64,000 nt of DNA, taken from contig JAUNLX010000004.1 in NCBI GenBank assembly GCA_030532035.1, positions 46,111 to 110,110 on the forward strand. Reading direction: 5' to 3'. Shown piece after piece: positions 17,023 through 25,222 of the stretch. Under the pieces are notes generated by a model that was given only the letters and a program-made list of their open reading frames with translations, was not told the DNA's origin and did not search any database. Both the position numbers and the translations under genes were made by a program. The stretch comes from Clostridia bacterium. Lineage in GTDB: Bacteria > Bacillota > Clostridia > Oscillospirales > Acutalibacteraceae. Every line of letters starts with the position of its first letter. The stretch's first letter is position 1.

Positions 17023-17880
17023 TTATTTCCTCAAAAAAGCTATGGCTGATTTTGCAGCAACAGCTCCGTCATATACTGCTTTGGAAACCTGTAAAAGTCC
17101 ACGAGTACAGTCTCCTGCCGCAAAAATTCCAGGCACATTAGTTTTTCTTTCATCATCTACAATAACCCCGCCTTTATCATCAGTTAAGACACCAATTTTC
17201 TTTGCAAGGTCTGTTCCAGAAGCAACCCCAGCAGCGATGAATAATCCATCAATATCGATTTTTTCGCCATCTTCAAATTCGATATTTTCTAAATTAAATT
17301 TACCGCTCAAAGATTTTATTTTCTTATTATTTACAGTAAAAGTTTCATCTTCAACTTCCAGATCTTTTCCATTGGTAAAAATTGTAACATTTTTTGCTAT
17401 AGGTAAGAGTTCCTGTGCCTCATGTAAAGTATATTCAGAATTTCCCAAAACACCTACATTCAAGTCTTTATAAAAGAATCCGTCACAAGTGGCGCAATAA
17501 CTAACTCCTGCGCCCTCATATTTTGATAAATTTTCAATCGCAGGCTTGTTTCTGCTGATTCCATTTGCCATTATAACTGCGTCTGATTTATAAGTTTCGT
17601 CTTCAGTTGTAATTTCAAATTGTTCATTATATGCAATTGCATATACCTGTGATTTTATTACCTTTATTCCAATATTTTCTGCCTGTTTAATTCCATTCTC
17701 GAAAAGATCTTGACCGGATATTGCTGTTTCAAATCCGTAATAATTTTCTATCTTATCGGCTTTTTCGAGTCCGCCAATACCATTATGCAAAACTAAAGTT
17801 TCAATACCAGCTCGGTGTAAATAAATTGCACTGGTAATTCCAGCTGGACCTGCACCTATTACAATTACTTTTTTACTCAT
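17023..17880 (-). CDS. thioredoxin reductase-like flavoprotein lacking the NADPH-binding motifs
   Basis: A 285-residue protein. The FAD motif IGAGPAG is at the N-terminus, the redox pair C129-A-T-C132 in SYCATCDGFF, and the second FAD motif GIFAAGDC near the C-terminus: the plan of low-Mr thioredoxin reductases. The NADPH domain is unusual: the GGGDSA-type loop is replaced by GNSEYT and the HRRD segment by TNGKD. Ferredoxin-dependent flavin thioredoxin reductases of Clostridium lack the same motifs, so ferredoxin may be the donor (inference). The start is the ATG at 17880 behind AAAGGAG; the ORF can be extended to 17919, which overlaps the upstream gene. Confidence 0.88.
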   Translation of the reverse strand: MSKKVIVIGAGPAGITSAIYLHRAGIETLVLHNGIGGLEKADKIENYYGFETAISGQDLFENGIKQAENIGIKVIKSQVYAIAYNEQFEITTEDETYKSDAVIMANGISRNKPAIENLSKYEGAGVSYCATCDGFFYKDLNVGVLGNSEYTLHEAQELLPIAKNVTIFTNGKDLEVEDETFTVNNKKIKSLSGKFNLENIEFEDGEKIDIDGLFIAAGVASGTDLAKKIGVLTDDKGGVIVDDERKTNVPGIFAAGDCTRGLLQVSKAVYDGAVAAKSAIAFLRK

Positions 17881-17890
17881 TTTATCTCCT

Positions 17891-19189
17891 TTATTTTTTC
17901 TTATCTTTAGTATTTCCATGTTCTATTCTATCCCACTTAACTTCTTTTTTTAACAAACTCATAAAGAAAATGGGAACATAATCAAACCAGAAAAACGGCA
18001 TTGCAATCATACCTTTTATTTTCGATTTTTTAGACAAACTTAATTTTCCTCGCTCTTGATAGAGAAGATAACCATCAAAAATAAATAAAACACCATATGC
18101 CAAAAGAAAAATTCCGAAAAAATGTCCTAAATCAGTCAAGGTAAATGCTCTACCGGAAATAACTGAAGCAATTGATGTTATTATCTTAGATAAAAAGTTG
18201 AATAGCCCAAGAGCTATAAGCCAGATATATGGATAAAAAGAATATCCATAAGCAAATTGGGAACCGCGATTGCGAGAATATTTATTTTTCGAGGCTTTGC
18301 GAAGTTTTTTCCCGTATTCTCGGCGAACATCTATAAATCCACGCACCCATCTCAGTCTTTGTTTTATTGTCGCTCTATATTTTGTCGGTTGCTCATCATA
18401 AAATAAAGCTTTTTCATTGTATGTAGAGGTCATAGAATTCAATGCACTGTACATAGTAAGTTCAAAATCCTCTGTGAGAGAATGAAAGGGATATCCTTTC
18501 CATATTTTCTCAATATATTTGCCACTTACATACATACCTGTTCCAGAAATTAAGATATTTACTCCCTCTCTTATTTTTATTCGATTTCCAAAAGTATTGA
18601 GAGCTGGAAAAGTCAGTGAACTGCAAGTAGCAACAATATTTTCATCTCCATTTTTTGTATCTCTATATCCTATAGCTATATCATATCCAGCAAGGAAACT
18701 TTTATTCATATGATAAATAAAATAAGGATGCAAGATGTTATCTGCATCAATAATAAAATATGCATCATAGGATTTGCCTTTTAGAGCAATATCTTTTACG
18801 CATTCATCCAAAGCATATCCTTTTCTCTGCAAATGTAATTTTTTTCTCACAAAGACTGTATGCCCATATTTTTTTGCAATTTCGCAGGTTGGGTCATCTT
18901 CACTTTCAACAATTACATAAACATCTTCAGACGCTATGGGTAAAACTTGATTTTTAAGGCTCTTAAACAGTCCCTCAATTACAGCAGATTCATTGCGAGC
19001 CGGCACTAACAAACAATAATGAGGTTCATTTTTTCTAACAAAAGGAATAGGGCGATTATTGTTTTCTTTTCGGCGCTTTCTTATATATATGATAGTTATC
19101 AAAAAAGCAATTGCCGCAATTTCGACAATAAGGTCGCTCAAAACATAAATAATATCTTTAGCTAAATCAATGTAATTATATATTTGCAT
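17891..19189 (-). CDS. membrane-bound processive glycosyltransferase, family 2
   Basis: A 432-residue protein with one N-terminal membrane helix, a GT2 catalytic domain (about 50-290) and three or four C-terminal helices. Catalytic landmarks are IDADN (the DxD metal site), LTEDFEL (the TED base) and QRLRW (the Q-x-x-RW acceptor motif), a combination shared with hyaluronan, poly-N-acetylglucosamine and cellulose synthases. It likely makes a cell-surface polysaccharide or glycolipid; sugar specificity is unknown. It is the first gene of the run leading to trxB-like, fbp and crp, and its promoter region contains a 17-bp palindrome. Confidence 0.88.
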   Translation of the reverse strand: MQIYNYIDLAKDIIYVLSDLIVEIAAIAFLITIIYIRKRRKENNNRPIPFVRKNEPHYCLLVPARNESAVIEGLFKSLKNQVLPIASEDVYVIVESEDDPTCEIAKKYGHTVFVRKKLHLQRKGYALDECVKDIALKGKSYDAYFIIDADNILHPYFIYHMNKSFLAGYDIAIGYRDTKNGDENIVATCSSLTFPALNTFGNRIKIREGVNILISGTGMYVSGKYIEKIWKGYPFHSLTEDFELTMYSALNSMTSTYNEKALFYDEQPTKYRATIKQRLRWVRGFIDVRREYGKKLRKASKNKYSRNRGSQFAYGYSFYPYIWLIALGLFNFLSKIITSIASVISGRAFTLTDLGHFFGIFLLAYGVLFIFDGYLLYQERGKLSLSKKSKIKGMIAMPFFWFDYVPIFFMSLLKKEVKWDRIEHGNTKDKKK

Positions 19190-19233
19190 TCTGTTTCCTT
19201 TCGATGTCTATCCTCAATTATATATCAGTCTCA

Positions 19234-19250
19234 TATGTTTGACAAACATA
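19234..19250. promoter_or_regulatory. 17-bp perfect palindrome overlapping a promoter
   Basis: TATGTTTG-A-CAAACATA (8-1-8) lies between the divergent glycosyltransferase and amidohydrolase genes. It covers the -35 box (TTGACA, 19240-19245) of the plus-strand promoter, as expected for a repressor operator. Confidence 0.5.
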
Positions 19251-19267
19251 GTCTTTGCGAGCATAAT
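19240..19267 (+). promoter_or_regulatory. promoter of the amidohydrolase gene
   Basis: TTGACA (19240-19245), a 16-base spacer and CATAAT (19262-19267), about 40 bases before the ATG. Confidence 0.6.
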
Positions 19268-19305
19268 AATGTAAATTTATTGAAACCTTATGTGAGGATT
19301 TTATT

Positions 19306-20181
19306 ATGATTATTGATAGTCACTATCACTACTATCCTACAGAGTTTAATGTTGAAGAAAAATTTGCAGAAATGGAAGAACTTGGGATTTCAAAAATTGC
19401 ACTTATACCGCCTATAATTCCAATTTTCAAAACCGATCCCAAAAGTTTACCAATAAAGCTTATGAAAATATTATATGGTAAAAAATTTCTTTTGCCATTT
19501 TTAAAAATAAGTTTGTCTACTTTCACAAAAGATAAACAAAAAATAGATATTATGGGGACAAAATATCCTCTAATTCACAGAGTTGACAACACACCAACAT
19601 TTAATATTGCAGAAAAATATCCCGATAAATTTTTCGCTTGGTGCTTTTTAAATCCGGAAATTATGAGTGAAGAAGAGATTGATAGAGAATACAATAAACG
19701 CTCTAAAAGCTCAGTTTTTTGCGGTGTAAAAGTTCATTCTTTTTATCATCAATACAGAGCTGACAAATTAGAACATATTTTTACACTACTTCAAAAAGAC
19801 AAAAAAACCTTACTTATTCATATGGGTTTTGACGATTACGAACCGATTTTATCTTTGGCAGATAAATATCCAGATGTCAATATTATTATGGCACACTGTG
19901 GTTTCCCATATTTTCAAATAATCTGGGATGATATTATCAAGAGAAAAAATATTTTTGTAGATATATCTTCATCGCCTTATGTAAACAGAAAACTCGCTTT
20001 TTCTGCCGTTAAAAAATTAGGCGTCGACAGGTGCATATATGGTTGTGACGGTCCTTTTGGAGCTCAAAAAAACAATCATTTTGATTTGGGTTATATGATA
20101 GAAGATATTTTAAATCATTTTCCCGCCGATGTGCGCGAAAAAGTCGGATATAAAAATTTTGAAAAAATAATTTTTAGTTGA
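19306..20181 (+). CDS. amidohydrolase-family (TIM-barrel) metal-dependent hydrolase
   Basis: The 291-residue protein starts MIIDSHYHYY, an HxH metal motif on strand 1. Further ligands are likely in HMGFDDYEP (about 180), MAHCGFP (about 200) and the Asp in YGCDGPFG (about 248). This is the amidohydrolase-2 subfamily, which includes decarboxylases and lactone hydrolases; the substrate is not identifiable. It is transcribed alone, divergent from the glycosyltransferase gene, from a promoter overlapped by a palindrome. Confidence 0.85.
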   Translation: MIIDSHYHYYPTEFNVEEKFAEMEELGISKIALIPPIIPIFKTDPKSLPIKLMKILYGKKFLLPFLKISLSTFTKDKQKIDIMGTKYPLIHRVDNTPTFNIAEKYPDKFFAWCFLNPEIMSEEEIDREYNKRSKSSVFCGVKVHSFYHQYRADKLEHIFTLLQKDKKTLLIHMGFDDYEPILSLADKYPDVNIIMAHCGFPYFQIIWDDIIKRKNIFVDISSSPYVNRKLAFSAVKKLGVDRCIYGCDGPFGAQKNNHFDLGYMIEDILNHFPADVREKVGYKNFEKIIFS

Positions 20182-20218
20182 CAATAATTTTTGAAAATTT
20201 TAAATCTATTACTATTCA

Positions 20219-20236
20219 TTACAACTTTTATTGTAA
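20219..20236. promoter_or_regulatory. 6-6-6 inverted repeat upstream of a small membrane-anchored protein gene
   Basis: TTACAA-N6-TTGTAA is a perfect inverted repeat 36 bases before the gene at 20272. It could be an operator or chance in AT-rich DNA. Confidence 0.3.
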
Positions 20237-20271
20237 CTTAGTTTGAAAATTTATTTATCCAGGAGGAAAAA

Positions 20272-20721
20272 ATGAAAAAAAAGATGCCAATAGTGATAAT
20301 CATTCTATTGATTATTTTCATTATCGCTCAAAATATTTATCTGATATATCAAAATAAATATTCAGAAAAAGCTTTTATAAACAATATAAATAATGAGATG
20401 CTTTTAGGACTAAATTCTAAAGAACTTGAAAAAAAGGAAACTTTGTCTTTTGAAAAAGGTCCTCGTGGCGAGGGCATGGACGTGTCTATTTATAAAGTTA
20501 AAGACGACACACAGTTAAGAGCATTTATGAAAAAAGGACCGAATAAAACTTTGGAAAATGAGGTCGAAAATATTTTCACAAAAGTTAAATATTCCAATGC
20601 AACAATTTTCAAAAATGAATACTCTTATTATGTAATTAAAAAAGACAATGACTTTAATAATTATTACTTGATTTATTCTCACACCGAAAAGCAACTCTAT
20701 ATAATCAGAGATTTGCGTTGA
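20272..20721 (+). CDS. hypothetical membrane-anchored protein
   Basis: 149 residues. MKKK is followed by a very hydrophobic helix (about residues 6-27, rich in Ile), then a soluble region predicted to face outside; there is no lipobox Cys. The soluble part is Lys/Asn/Glu-rich with no recognised domain. The start is fixed by AGGAGG 6 bases upstream. It is monocistronic between an amidohydrolase and a DUF2804 gene, with a strong terminator behind it. Function unknown. Confidence 0.75.
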   Translation: MKKKMPIVIIILLIIFIIAQNIYLIYQNKYSEKAFINNINNEMLLGLNSKELEKKETLSFEKGPRGEGMDVSIYKVKDDTQLRAFMKKGPNKTLENEVENIFTKVKYSNATIFKNEYSYYVIKKDNDFNNYYLIYSHTEKQLYIIRDLR

Positions 20722-20763
20722 TATATTCTTGTCTTTTGGATAAAAATTACATAGTTATAATGA

Positions 20764-20804
20764 GAAAACCTCTTTACTGAATAAATCAGTAAAGAGGTTT
20801 TTAA
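20764..20804. terminator. strong bidirectional terminator
   Basis: ACCTCTTTACTGA / TCAGTAAAGAGGT form a 13-bp stem flanked by AAAA and TTTTT. It serves the hypothetical gene (+) and the DUF2804 gene (-). Confidence 0.9.
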
Positions 20805-20810
20805 TGCTAT

Positions 20811-21848
20811 TTAATATTTATTTCTGACAACTTCCAGAGCACAGATGAAATTTTCAAAATTGATGACAGAGCTGTCGTCTAAAATTGCTTTTCCCGTAAG
20901 CTTGCCAAAAACTTGATGCTGATCAGTCAAAATAATAGCAACATTCATCTTTGCATTTCTGTCTATAATCGGCTTGAAATCAGCTTCAAAACGACCGTCG
21001 TCGGAGGTAACTTTCCAAGGTTTCATATATTCAAAATTGCCGTTTTCGTCTGTTGGTATCTTAAATTGAATTTCGCTCAACTTGTGAACTTTTCCGTCAT
21101 AATAAATGCAATTTTCACTTACTTTGGAACGATCCGAAAATCCATATCCAAGATTTATTCCAAAAGATTTTCCATTTAACAGACCGCTACCAGTTCCCCA
21201 ATACCATGTATTGTCATAAGTCCAAACACCTCGTCCCCAATCAAGACAACCAAAGCACTTTCCCTTTTCGAGTATAATTTTTTTGTCACCATAAATGACA
21301 GTGCCTGTAGCTTCAAGGCAATTCATTTTACAATTATAATAAAATGCAGTTTCTTTTTCTTTCCATGGTGTACAAATAAACATCGACTCCATATCTGGTT
21401 GATAAATTGTCAAATCTGCACTTAAATTTTTATCTCCATCAAAATTTGTAAAATCACATTTTATAGTACGAACGGAATCTTTCCCGCCGAAAATGAGAGA
21501 TAGTCTTTTGGTATGGCTTTCTGCATGATAGTCTTGAACCGTCGTTCCAAGGCCAAATTTTTTGCCTCGTGGCAACAAAACAAGTTCCGATTCAGTATGT
21601 TCTACAGAATTTTTTAAATCTATTACGGACGCAGAGAGTAAACCTATATATCCCAAATCGGAAATTGTAAAAGCAACAGCAATTTCATCTGTATTAAATA
21701 AGTAATAATCCCATTCCTTTTTTCTATACCAAGGTGCTTTAACATTTTCACGCACATATTGCATATATTCATGTCTTGCCCAACCCGGATTTTCAATAAT
21801 TCCATTTTTGTTGGGAACAACCGTAGATTTTATAATTTCATTTTGCAT
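20811..21848 (-). CDS. DUF2804-family protein
   Basis: A 345-residue soluble protein recognised as DUF2804 by its aromatic signatures: WYRKKEWDYYLF near residue 40 and DWGRGVWTYDNTWYWGTGSG near 205. It appears all beta, without signal peptide or membrane segment. No biochemical function is established for the family; hydroxyneurosporene-synthase-like/lipocalin-like folds have been suggested from distant similarity. It has its own promoter and lies divergent from ybaK. Confidence 0.85.
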   Translation of the reverse strand: MQNEIIKSTVVPNKNGIIENPGWARHEYMQYVRENVKAPWYRKKEWDYYLFNTDEIAVAFTISDLGYIGLLSASVIDLKNSVEHTESELVLLPRGKKFGLGTTVQDYHAESHTKRLSLIFGGKDSVRTIKCDFTNFDGDKNLSADLTIYQPDMESMFICTPWKEKETAFYYNCKMNCLEATGTVIYGDKKIILEKGKCFGCLDWGRGVWTYDNTWYWGTGSGLLNGKSFGINLGYGFSDRSKVSENCIYYDGKVHKLSEIQFKIPTDENGNFEYMKPWKVTSDDGRFEADFKPIIDRNAKMNVAIILTDQHQVFGKLTGKAILDDSSVINFENFICALEVVRNKY

Positions 21849-21879
21849 ATTACACCTCTTTATTTTTGCTGTTTCCTAC

Positions 21880-21908
21880 ATTATAGACAATTTTAGTTCT
21901 ATGCTCAA
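21880..21908 (-). promoter_or_regulatory. promoter of the DUF2804 gene
   Basis: On the minus strand TTGAGC (plus 21903-21908), 17 bases, TATAAT (21880-21885), about 32 bases before the start. Confidence 0.7.
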
Positions 21909-21912
21909 TCAA

Positions 21913-21941
21913 TTGCGTCTTTTTATTAAATATGATATAAC
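21913..21941 (+). promoter_or_regulatory. promoter of the ybaK-like gene
   Basis: TTGCGT (21913-21918), 17 bases, TATAAC (21936-21941). Its -35 lies next to that of the divergent DUF2804 promoter. Confidence 0.65.
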
Positions 21942-21969
21942 TTTTTATATATATTATTAGAGGTATGAT

Positions 21970-22449
21970 GTGTCAAAAAAGCAAAAAACTAACGCCTGTA
22001 GAATTTTAGATCAACATAAAATTTCATATATTTTACACGAATATTATGATTCCACTGCCATAAGTGGTAAAGATGTGGCAGATTTTTTAAATGAAAATCA
22101 TGACGAAATCTATAAAACTTTAGTTTTACAGGGAAAAAGCGGAGAATATTATGTGATGATTGTATCTGCTGCCGCAAAAATCGACTTAAAAAAAGCTGCC
22201 AAATTTGTAGGTGAAAAATCTATACAGATGATTCCACAAAAAGATTTGGAAGCTTTGACAGGATATGTTCATGGTGGTTGTTCCCCCATAGGAATGAAAA
22301 AGATTTTTAAAACGGTAATTCAATCTGACGCCTTTGAAAAAGAAAAAATTTATCTGAGCGCTGGCAGAGTTGGTTTACAGTTAGAAATAAATCCCAATGA
22401 CTTACAGAAAGTCATATCAATACAATCTGGAGATATAATAGAAGAATAA
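21970..22449 (+). CDS. ybaK: Cys-tRNA(Pro)/Cys-tRNA(Cys) deacylase, YbaK/EbsC family
   Basis: A 159-residue editing protein that hydrolyses Cys mischarged on tRNA-Pro. Family features are the conserved Lys/Thr region NHDEIYKTLVLQG, the VSAAAKIDLKKAAK segment and GYVHGGCSPIGMKK, the substrate-binding loop. It starts at GTG (21970) behind AGAGG; the nearby ATGs at 21965 and 21968 are in another frame. It is monocistronic, between a promoter at 21913 and a palindromic terminator shared with the tRNA gene. Confidence 0.93.
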   Translation: MSKKQKTNACRILDQHKISYILHEYYDSTAISGKDVADFLNENHDEIYKTLVLQGKSGEYYVMIVSAAAKIDLKKAAKFVGEKSIQMIPQKDLEALTGYVHGGCSPIGMKKIFKTVIQSDAFEKEKIYLSAGRVGLQLEINPNDLQKVISIQSGDIIEE

Positions 22450-22474
22450 ATTTTTCTCAATTTAATTCATATTA

Positions 22475-22511
22475 AAAAGGTAATATCGAGATCTCGATAT
22501 TACCTTTTTTG
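22475..22511. terminator. bidirectional terminator between ybaK and tRNA-Arg
   Basis: A perfect palindrome AGGTAATATCGAG-AT-CTCGATATTACCT lies between A and T runs, giving terminators on both strands. Confidence 0.9.
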
Positions 22512-22526
22512 ATTTTATTTGCAATC

Positions 22527-22601
22527 TGGCACCCCCTGCGGGAATCGAACCTGCAACTAATCCTTAGGAGGGACTTGTTATATCCATTTAACTAAGGGGG
22601 C
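22527..22601 (-). tRNA. tRNA-Arg(CCT)
   Basis: The minus strand folds as a 75-nt cloverleaf with encoded CCA (plus 22527-22529). The acceptor is GCCCCCT / AGGGGGT with a G1-U72 wobble; the D stem is GTTA / TAAC; the anticodon loop CTCCTAA gives anticodon CCT (reads AGG); the T loop is TTCGATT. The T stem GCAGG / CCCGC contains one A-C mismatch. TGCCA ends the molecule. It has its own promoter and terminator. Confidence 0.93.
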
Positions 22602-22631
22602 GAGTGTGATTGCTTGTTTGAAACACCGTTC

Positions 22632-22660
22632 ATTTTATCACAACTGACTTTTCTTCACAA
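22632..22660 (-). promoter_or_regulatory. tRNA-Arg promoter
   Basis: On the minus strand TTGTGA (plus 22655-22660), 17 bases, TAAAAT (22632-22637), about 30 bases upstream of the mature 5' end. The -35 overlaps the terminator of the preceding operon. Confidence 0.7.
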
Positions 22661-22661
22661 A

Positions 22662-22688
22662 TAAAAAGACCGCTCAGGGTCTTTTTAT
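22662..22688 (-). terminator. terminator of the T-box/VOR operon
   Basis: On the minus strand AAAGACC-CTGAGC-GGTCTTT is followed by TTATTTG. The A-rich 5' side overlaps the stop codon of the last gene. Confidence 0.75.
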
Positions 22689-25219
22689 TTGTCATTATTT
22701 TGTTTAAGTCTTTCTATGGCTTCTTTTTTTAGTTGTTCTTTTAACACTTTGCCAGCTAAATTCAATGGAAATTTTGAGACAAATTCAACATATCTTGGAA
22801 CTTTGTGTCTAGCCATATTGAGTCTAACATAGTCTTTCATCTCATCTGCTGTCATCGAGTTATTTTCTTTTAGAATAACAGACGCCAAAATTTCTTCGCC
22901 ATATTTTTCATCGGGAATGCCTACGACTTGAACATCGCTTACCTTTGGATGAGTATAAATATATTCTTCAATTTCTTTAGGATATATATTTTCTCCTCCA
23001 CGAATTATCATATCTTTCAGCCTACCAGTTATCTTGAAATTTCCGTCTTCTGTTTTTAAAGCAAGATCTCCAGTATGTAGCCAACCGTCTTTATCTATGG
23101 CTTTTGATGTTGCTTTGGGCATTTTGTAATACCCTTTCATAACATTGTATCCTCGAGCAACAAATTCTCCAGTTTCGTTTAATTTACAGTCTTCTCCAGT
23201 TTCAGTATTTATAATTTTACATTCAATTTCTGGCAAAGGTCTGCCAACTGTCGATACTCTCACTTGCAGAGGATCATCTACTAAACTCATTGTACAACCA
23301 GGGGAAGCCTCGGTTTGACCGTAAACTATTGTAATTTCTCTCATATTCATTTTATCGACGACTGCTTGCATTACTGACATGGGGCAAGGACTACCAGCCA
23401 TAATACCAGTTCTCATAAATGAGAAATCTGTTTTTTCAAAATCTTCATGGTTTAGCATTGCAATGAACATTGTCGGCACTCCATGGCAAACCGTTATATG
23501 TTCGTTATTAATGCAGCTAAGAGATGATTTAGGAGAGAAATATGCAAGTGGGTAAATAGTCGCTCCATGTGTTATAGAAGCCAACATTGCAAGAACCATA
23601 CCGAAGCAATGGAACATTGGAACATGTATCAAAGTCCTATCTGCAGTAGACAAGTCCATTCTATCTCCTATACATTTCCCATTGTTTACAATATTATGAT
23701 GAGTCAACATAACGCCCTTTGGAAATCCTGTTGTTCCAGAAGTATATTGCATATTGCAGACATCATCTTTACTGACTTTTTCTGCCATCGCATAAACTTG
23801 CTGTAAACTCGTTTTATCTTTTAGTTTCAATGCCTTTTCCCAAGTCAAAGCACCTTTTTTCTTAAAGCCAACAGTTATAATATTGCGCAATAGCGGTAAT
23901 CTCTTTGCATACAGCGGTTCTCCGCTCTTCTTTCGTGCAAGTTCAGGGCAAAGTTGTTCTATAATGGCACTGTAGTCAGATAGTTTTGAACCTTCGGTTA
24001 AAATCAAAGTGTGCGTATCAGATTGTTTTAATAAATATTCTGCTTCGTGAGTTTTATATGCAGTATTCATAGAAACTAAAACTGCGCCAATTTTAGTAAC
24101 TGCCCAAAAAGCTATATACCATTCAGGAATATTCGGTGCCCAAATAGCAACATGAGAACCCGCTTTTACACCTAAGGAAACTAAGGCTCTGGCAAAATCA
24201 TCTACATCGTTGCGAAATTCACTATAAGTTCTCGTATAATCCAAAGTCGTATATTTTACAGCACATTGATCGGGAAAAGCCTCTGTCATTTTATCGAGCA
24301 AAGACGGTAGAGTTTCAGAAATCAAAATATCTTTTTTCCAGAGCATTTTTCCCGTATGAGTACGATTATAATAAAAATTTTCTTTGTTTTTGGAGGGATC
24401 TTCAAATCTCTGCATAAAACTTGCAAAGTGAGTGAGAATAATTTCTATATCTTTATATTCATCTAAGAGTTCTTTTTCACAGACAAAGGTAATAAAGCCG
24501 TTGTAGTTAATAGAAGATAGAGCAGACATAATTTCATTGACCGGCAATTCTCCCTCGCCTAAAAGAGTTGATTTTAATTTTCCTTTTTCTGTTTTGGCGT
24601 CTGCAAAATGAACATGCTTTATATAAGCACCGAGATTTTCTATAGTATGTTGTGGTTCTTTACCCATACTCAAACAAGTATTCTTTACATTCCATAAAGC
24701 GCCTATTTCAAGAGATGGATTTTCTTCAAAAAGAGAGCGCAGTAATTTTGTATCCTTAAATATTCCCTTTGTCTCAATTAAAAGTTCAACGCCTTTTTTT
24801 CTCGATTTATCTGAAATGGGTTTTAATATTTTAGCTAAATCAGACAAAAAATTTTCTCTGTTTTCAGCTTCTTTAAAAAATTGTAATCTAACATAGGGAA
24901 TATCTAATATTTCTGCAAGATATATACATTTTTCTAATTCTGAATAAGTATCTCTATAAATATCACTTTCTGTCTTTTCAAGAAACAGATAGGACATATC
25001 CGCCGTTGCATCTATACAAGGCAAAGAGAGTTTATTTTCAAATAGAAATCGTTTAGTTTTTGTACTCGTATAATCATTGAAAGCCCCTTTTTTGTCAGTA
25101 AAGAGGTTGTTTTTTACATTATGTGGCTCTATACCTTGAAACATAGTTTCTTTCGCCATATAACATAAATCATAAAAATTATATGTACTCCAACATTTAG
25201 TGGAAAATGCCAATTTCAT
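22685..25219 (-). CDS. fusion of a sugar isomerase-like TIM barrel with an AMP-forming acyl-CoA synthetase
   Basis: The 844-residue protein joins two enzymes in one frame. Residues 1 to about 275 are an AP-endonuclease-2/xylose-isomerase-like TIM barrel (MKLAFSTKCW, ELLIETKG, IKHVHFADAK, FVCEKE); the usual metal Asp is Asn in LWNVKN, so activity is uncertain. Residues about 295-844 are a complete acyl-CoA synthetase: YTSGTTGFPKG near 491, YGQTEASPG, GWLHTGDLA, GRLKDMIIRGGENIYPKEIE and the catalytic Lys in LAGKVLK. It should activate a fatty acid to acyl-CoA. It is the last gene of the VOR operon, 3 bases after the LeuA-like gene. Branched short-chain acids are a plausible substrate (inference). 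Confidence 0.9.
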   Translation of the reverse strand: MKLAFSTKCWSTYNFYDLCYMAKETMFQGIEPHNVKNNLFTDKKGAFNDYTSTKTKRFLFENKLSLPCIDATADMSYLFLEKTESDIYRDTYSELEKCIYLAEILDIPYVRLQFFKEAENRENFLSDLAKILKPISDKSRKKGVELLIETKGIFKDTKLLRSLFEENPSLEIGALWNVKNTCLSMGKEPQHTIENLGAYIKHVHFADAKTEKGKLKSTLLGEGELPVNEIMSALSSINYNGFITFVCEKELLDEYKDIEIILTHFASFMQRFEDPSKNKENFYYNRTHTGKMLWKKDILISETLPSLLDKMTEAFPDQCAVKYTTLDYTRTYSEFRNDVDDFARALVSLGVKAGSHVAIWAPNIPEWYIAFWAVTKIGAVLVSMNTAYKTHEAEYLLKQSDTHTLILTEGSKLSDYSAIIEQLCPELARKKSGEPLYAKRLPLLRNIITVGFKKKGALTWEKALKLKDKTSLQQVYAMAEKVSKDDVCNMQYTSGTTGFPKGVMLTHHNIVNNGKCIGDRMDLSTADRTLIHVPMFHCFGMVLAMLASITHGATIYPLAYFSPKSSLSCINNEHITVCHGVPTMFIAMLNHEDFEKTDFSFMRTGIMAGSPCPMSVMQAVVDKMNMREITIVYGQTEASPGCTMSLVDDPLQVRVSTVGRPLPEIECKIINTETGEDCKLNETGEFVARGYNVMKGYYKMPKATSKAIDKDGWLHTGDLALKTEDGNFKITGRLKDMIIRGGENIYPKEIEEYIYTHPKVSDVQVVGIPDEKYGEEILASVILKENNSMTADEMKDYVRLNMARHKVPRYVEFVSKFPLNLAGKVLKEQLKKEAIERLKQNNDK

Positions 25220-25222
25220 AGA

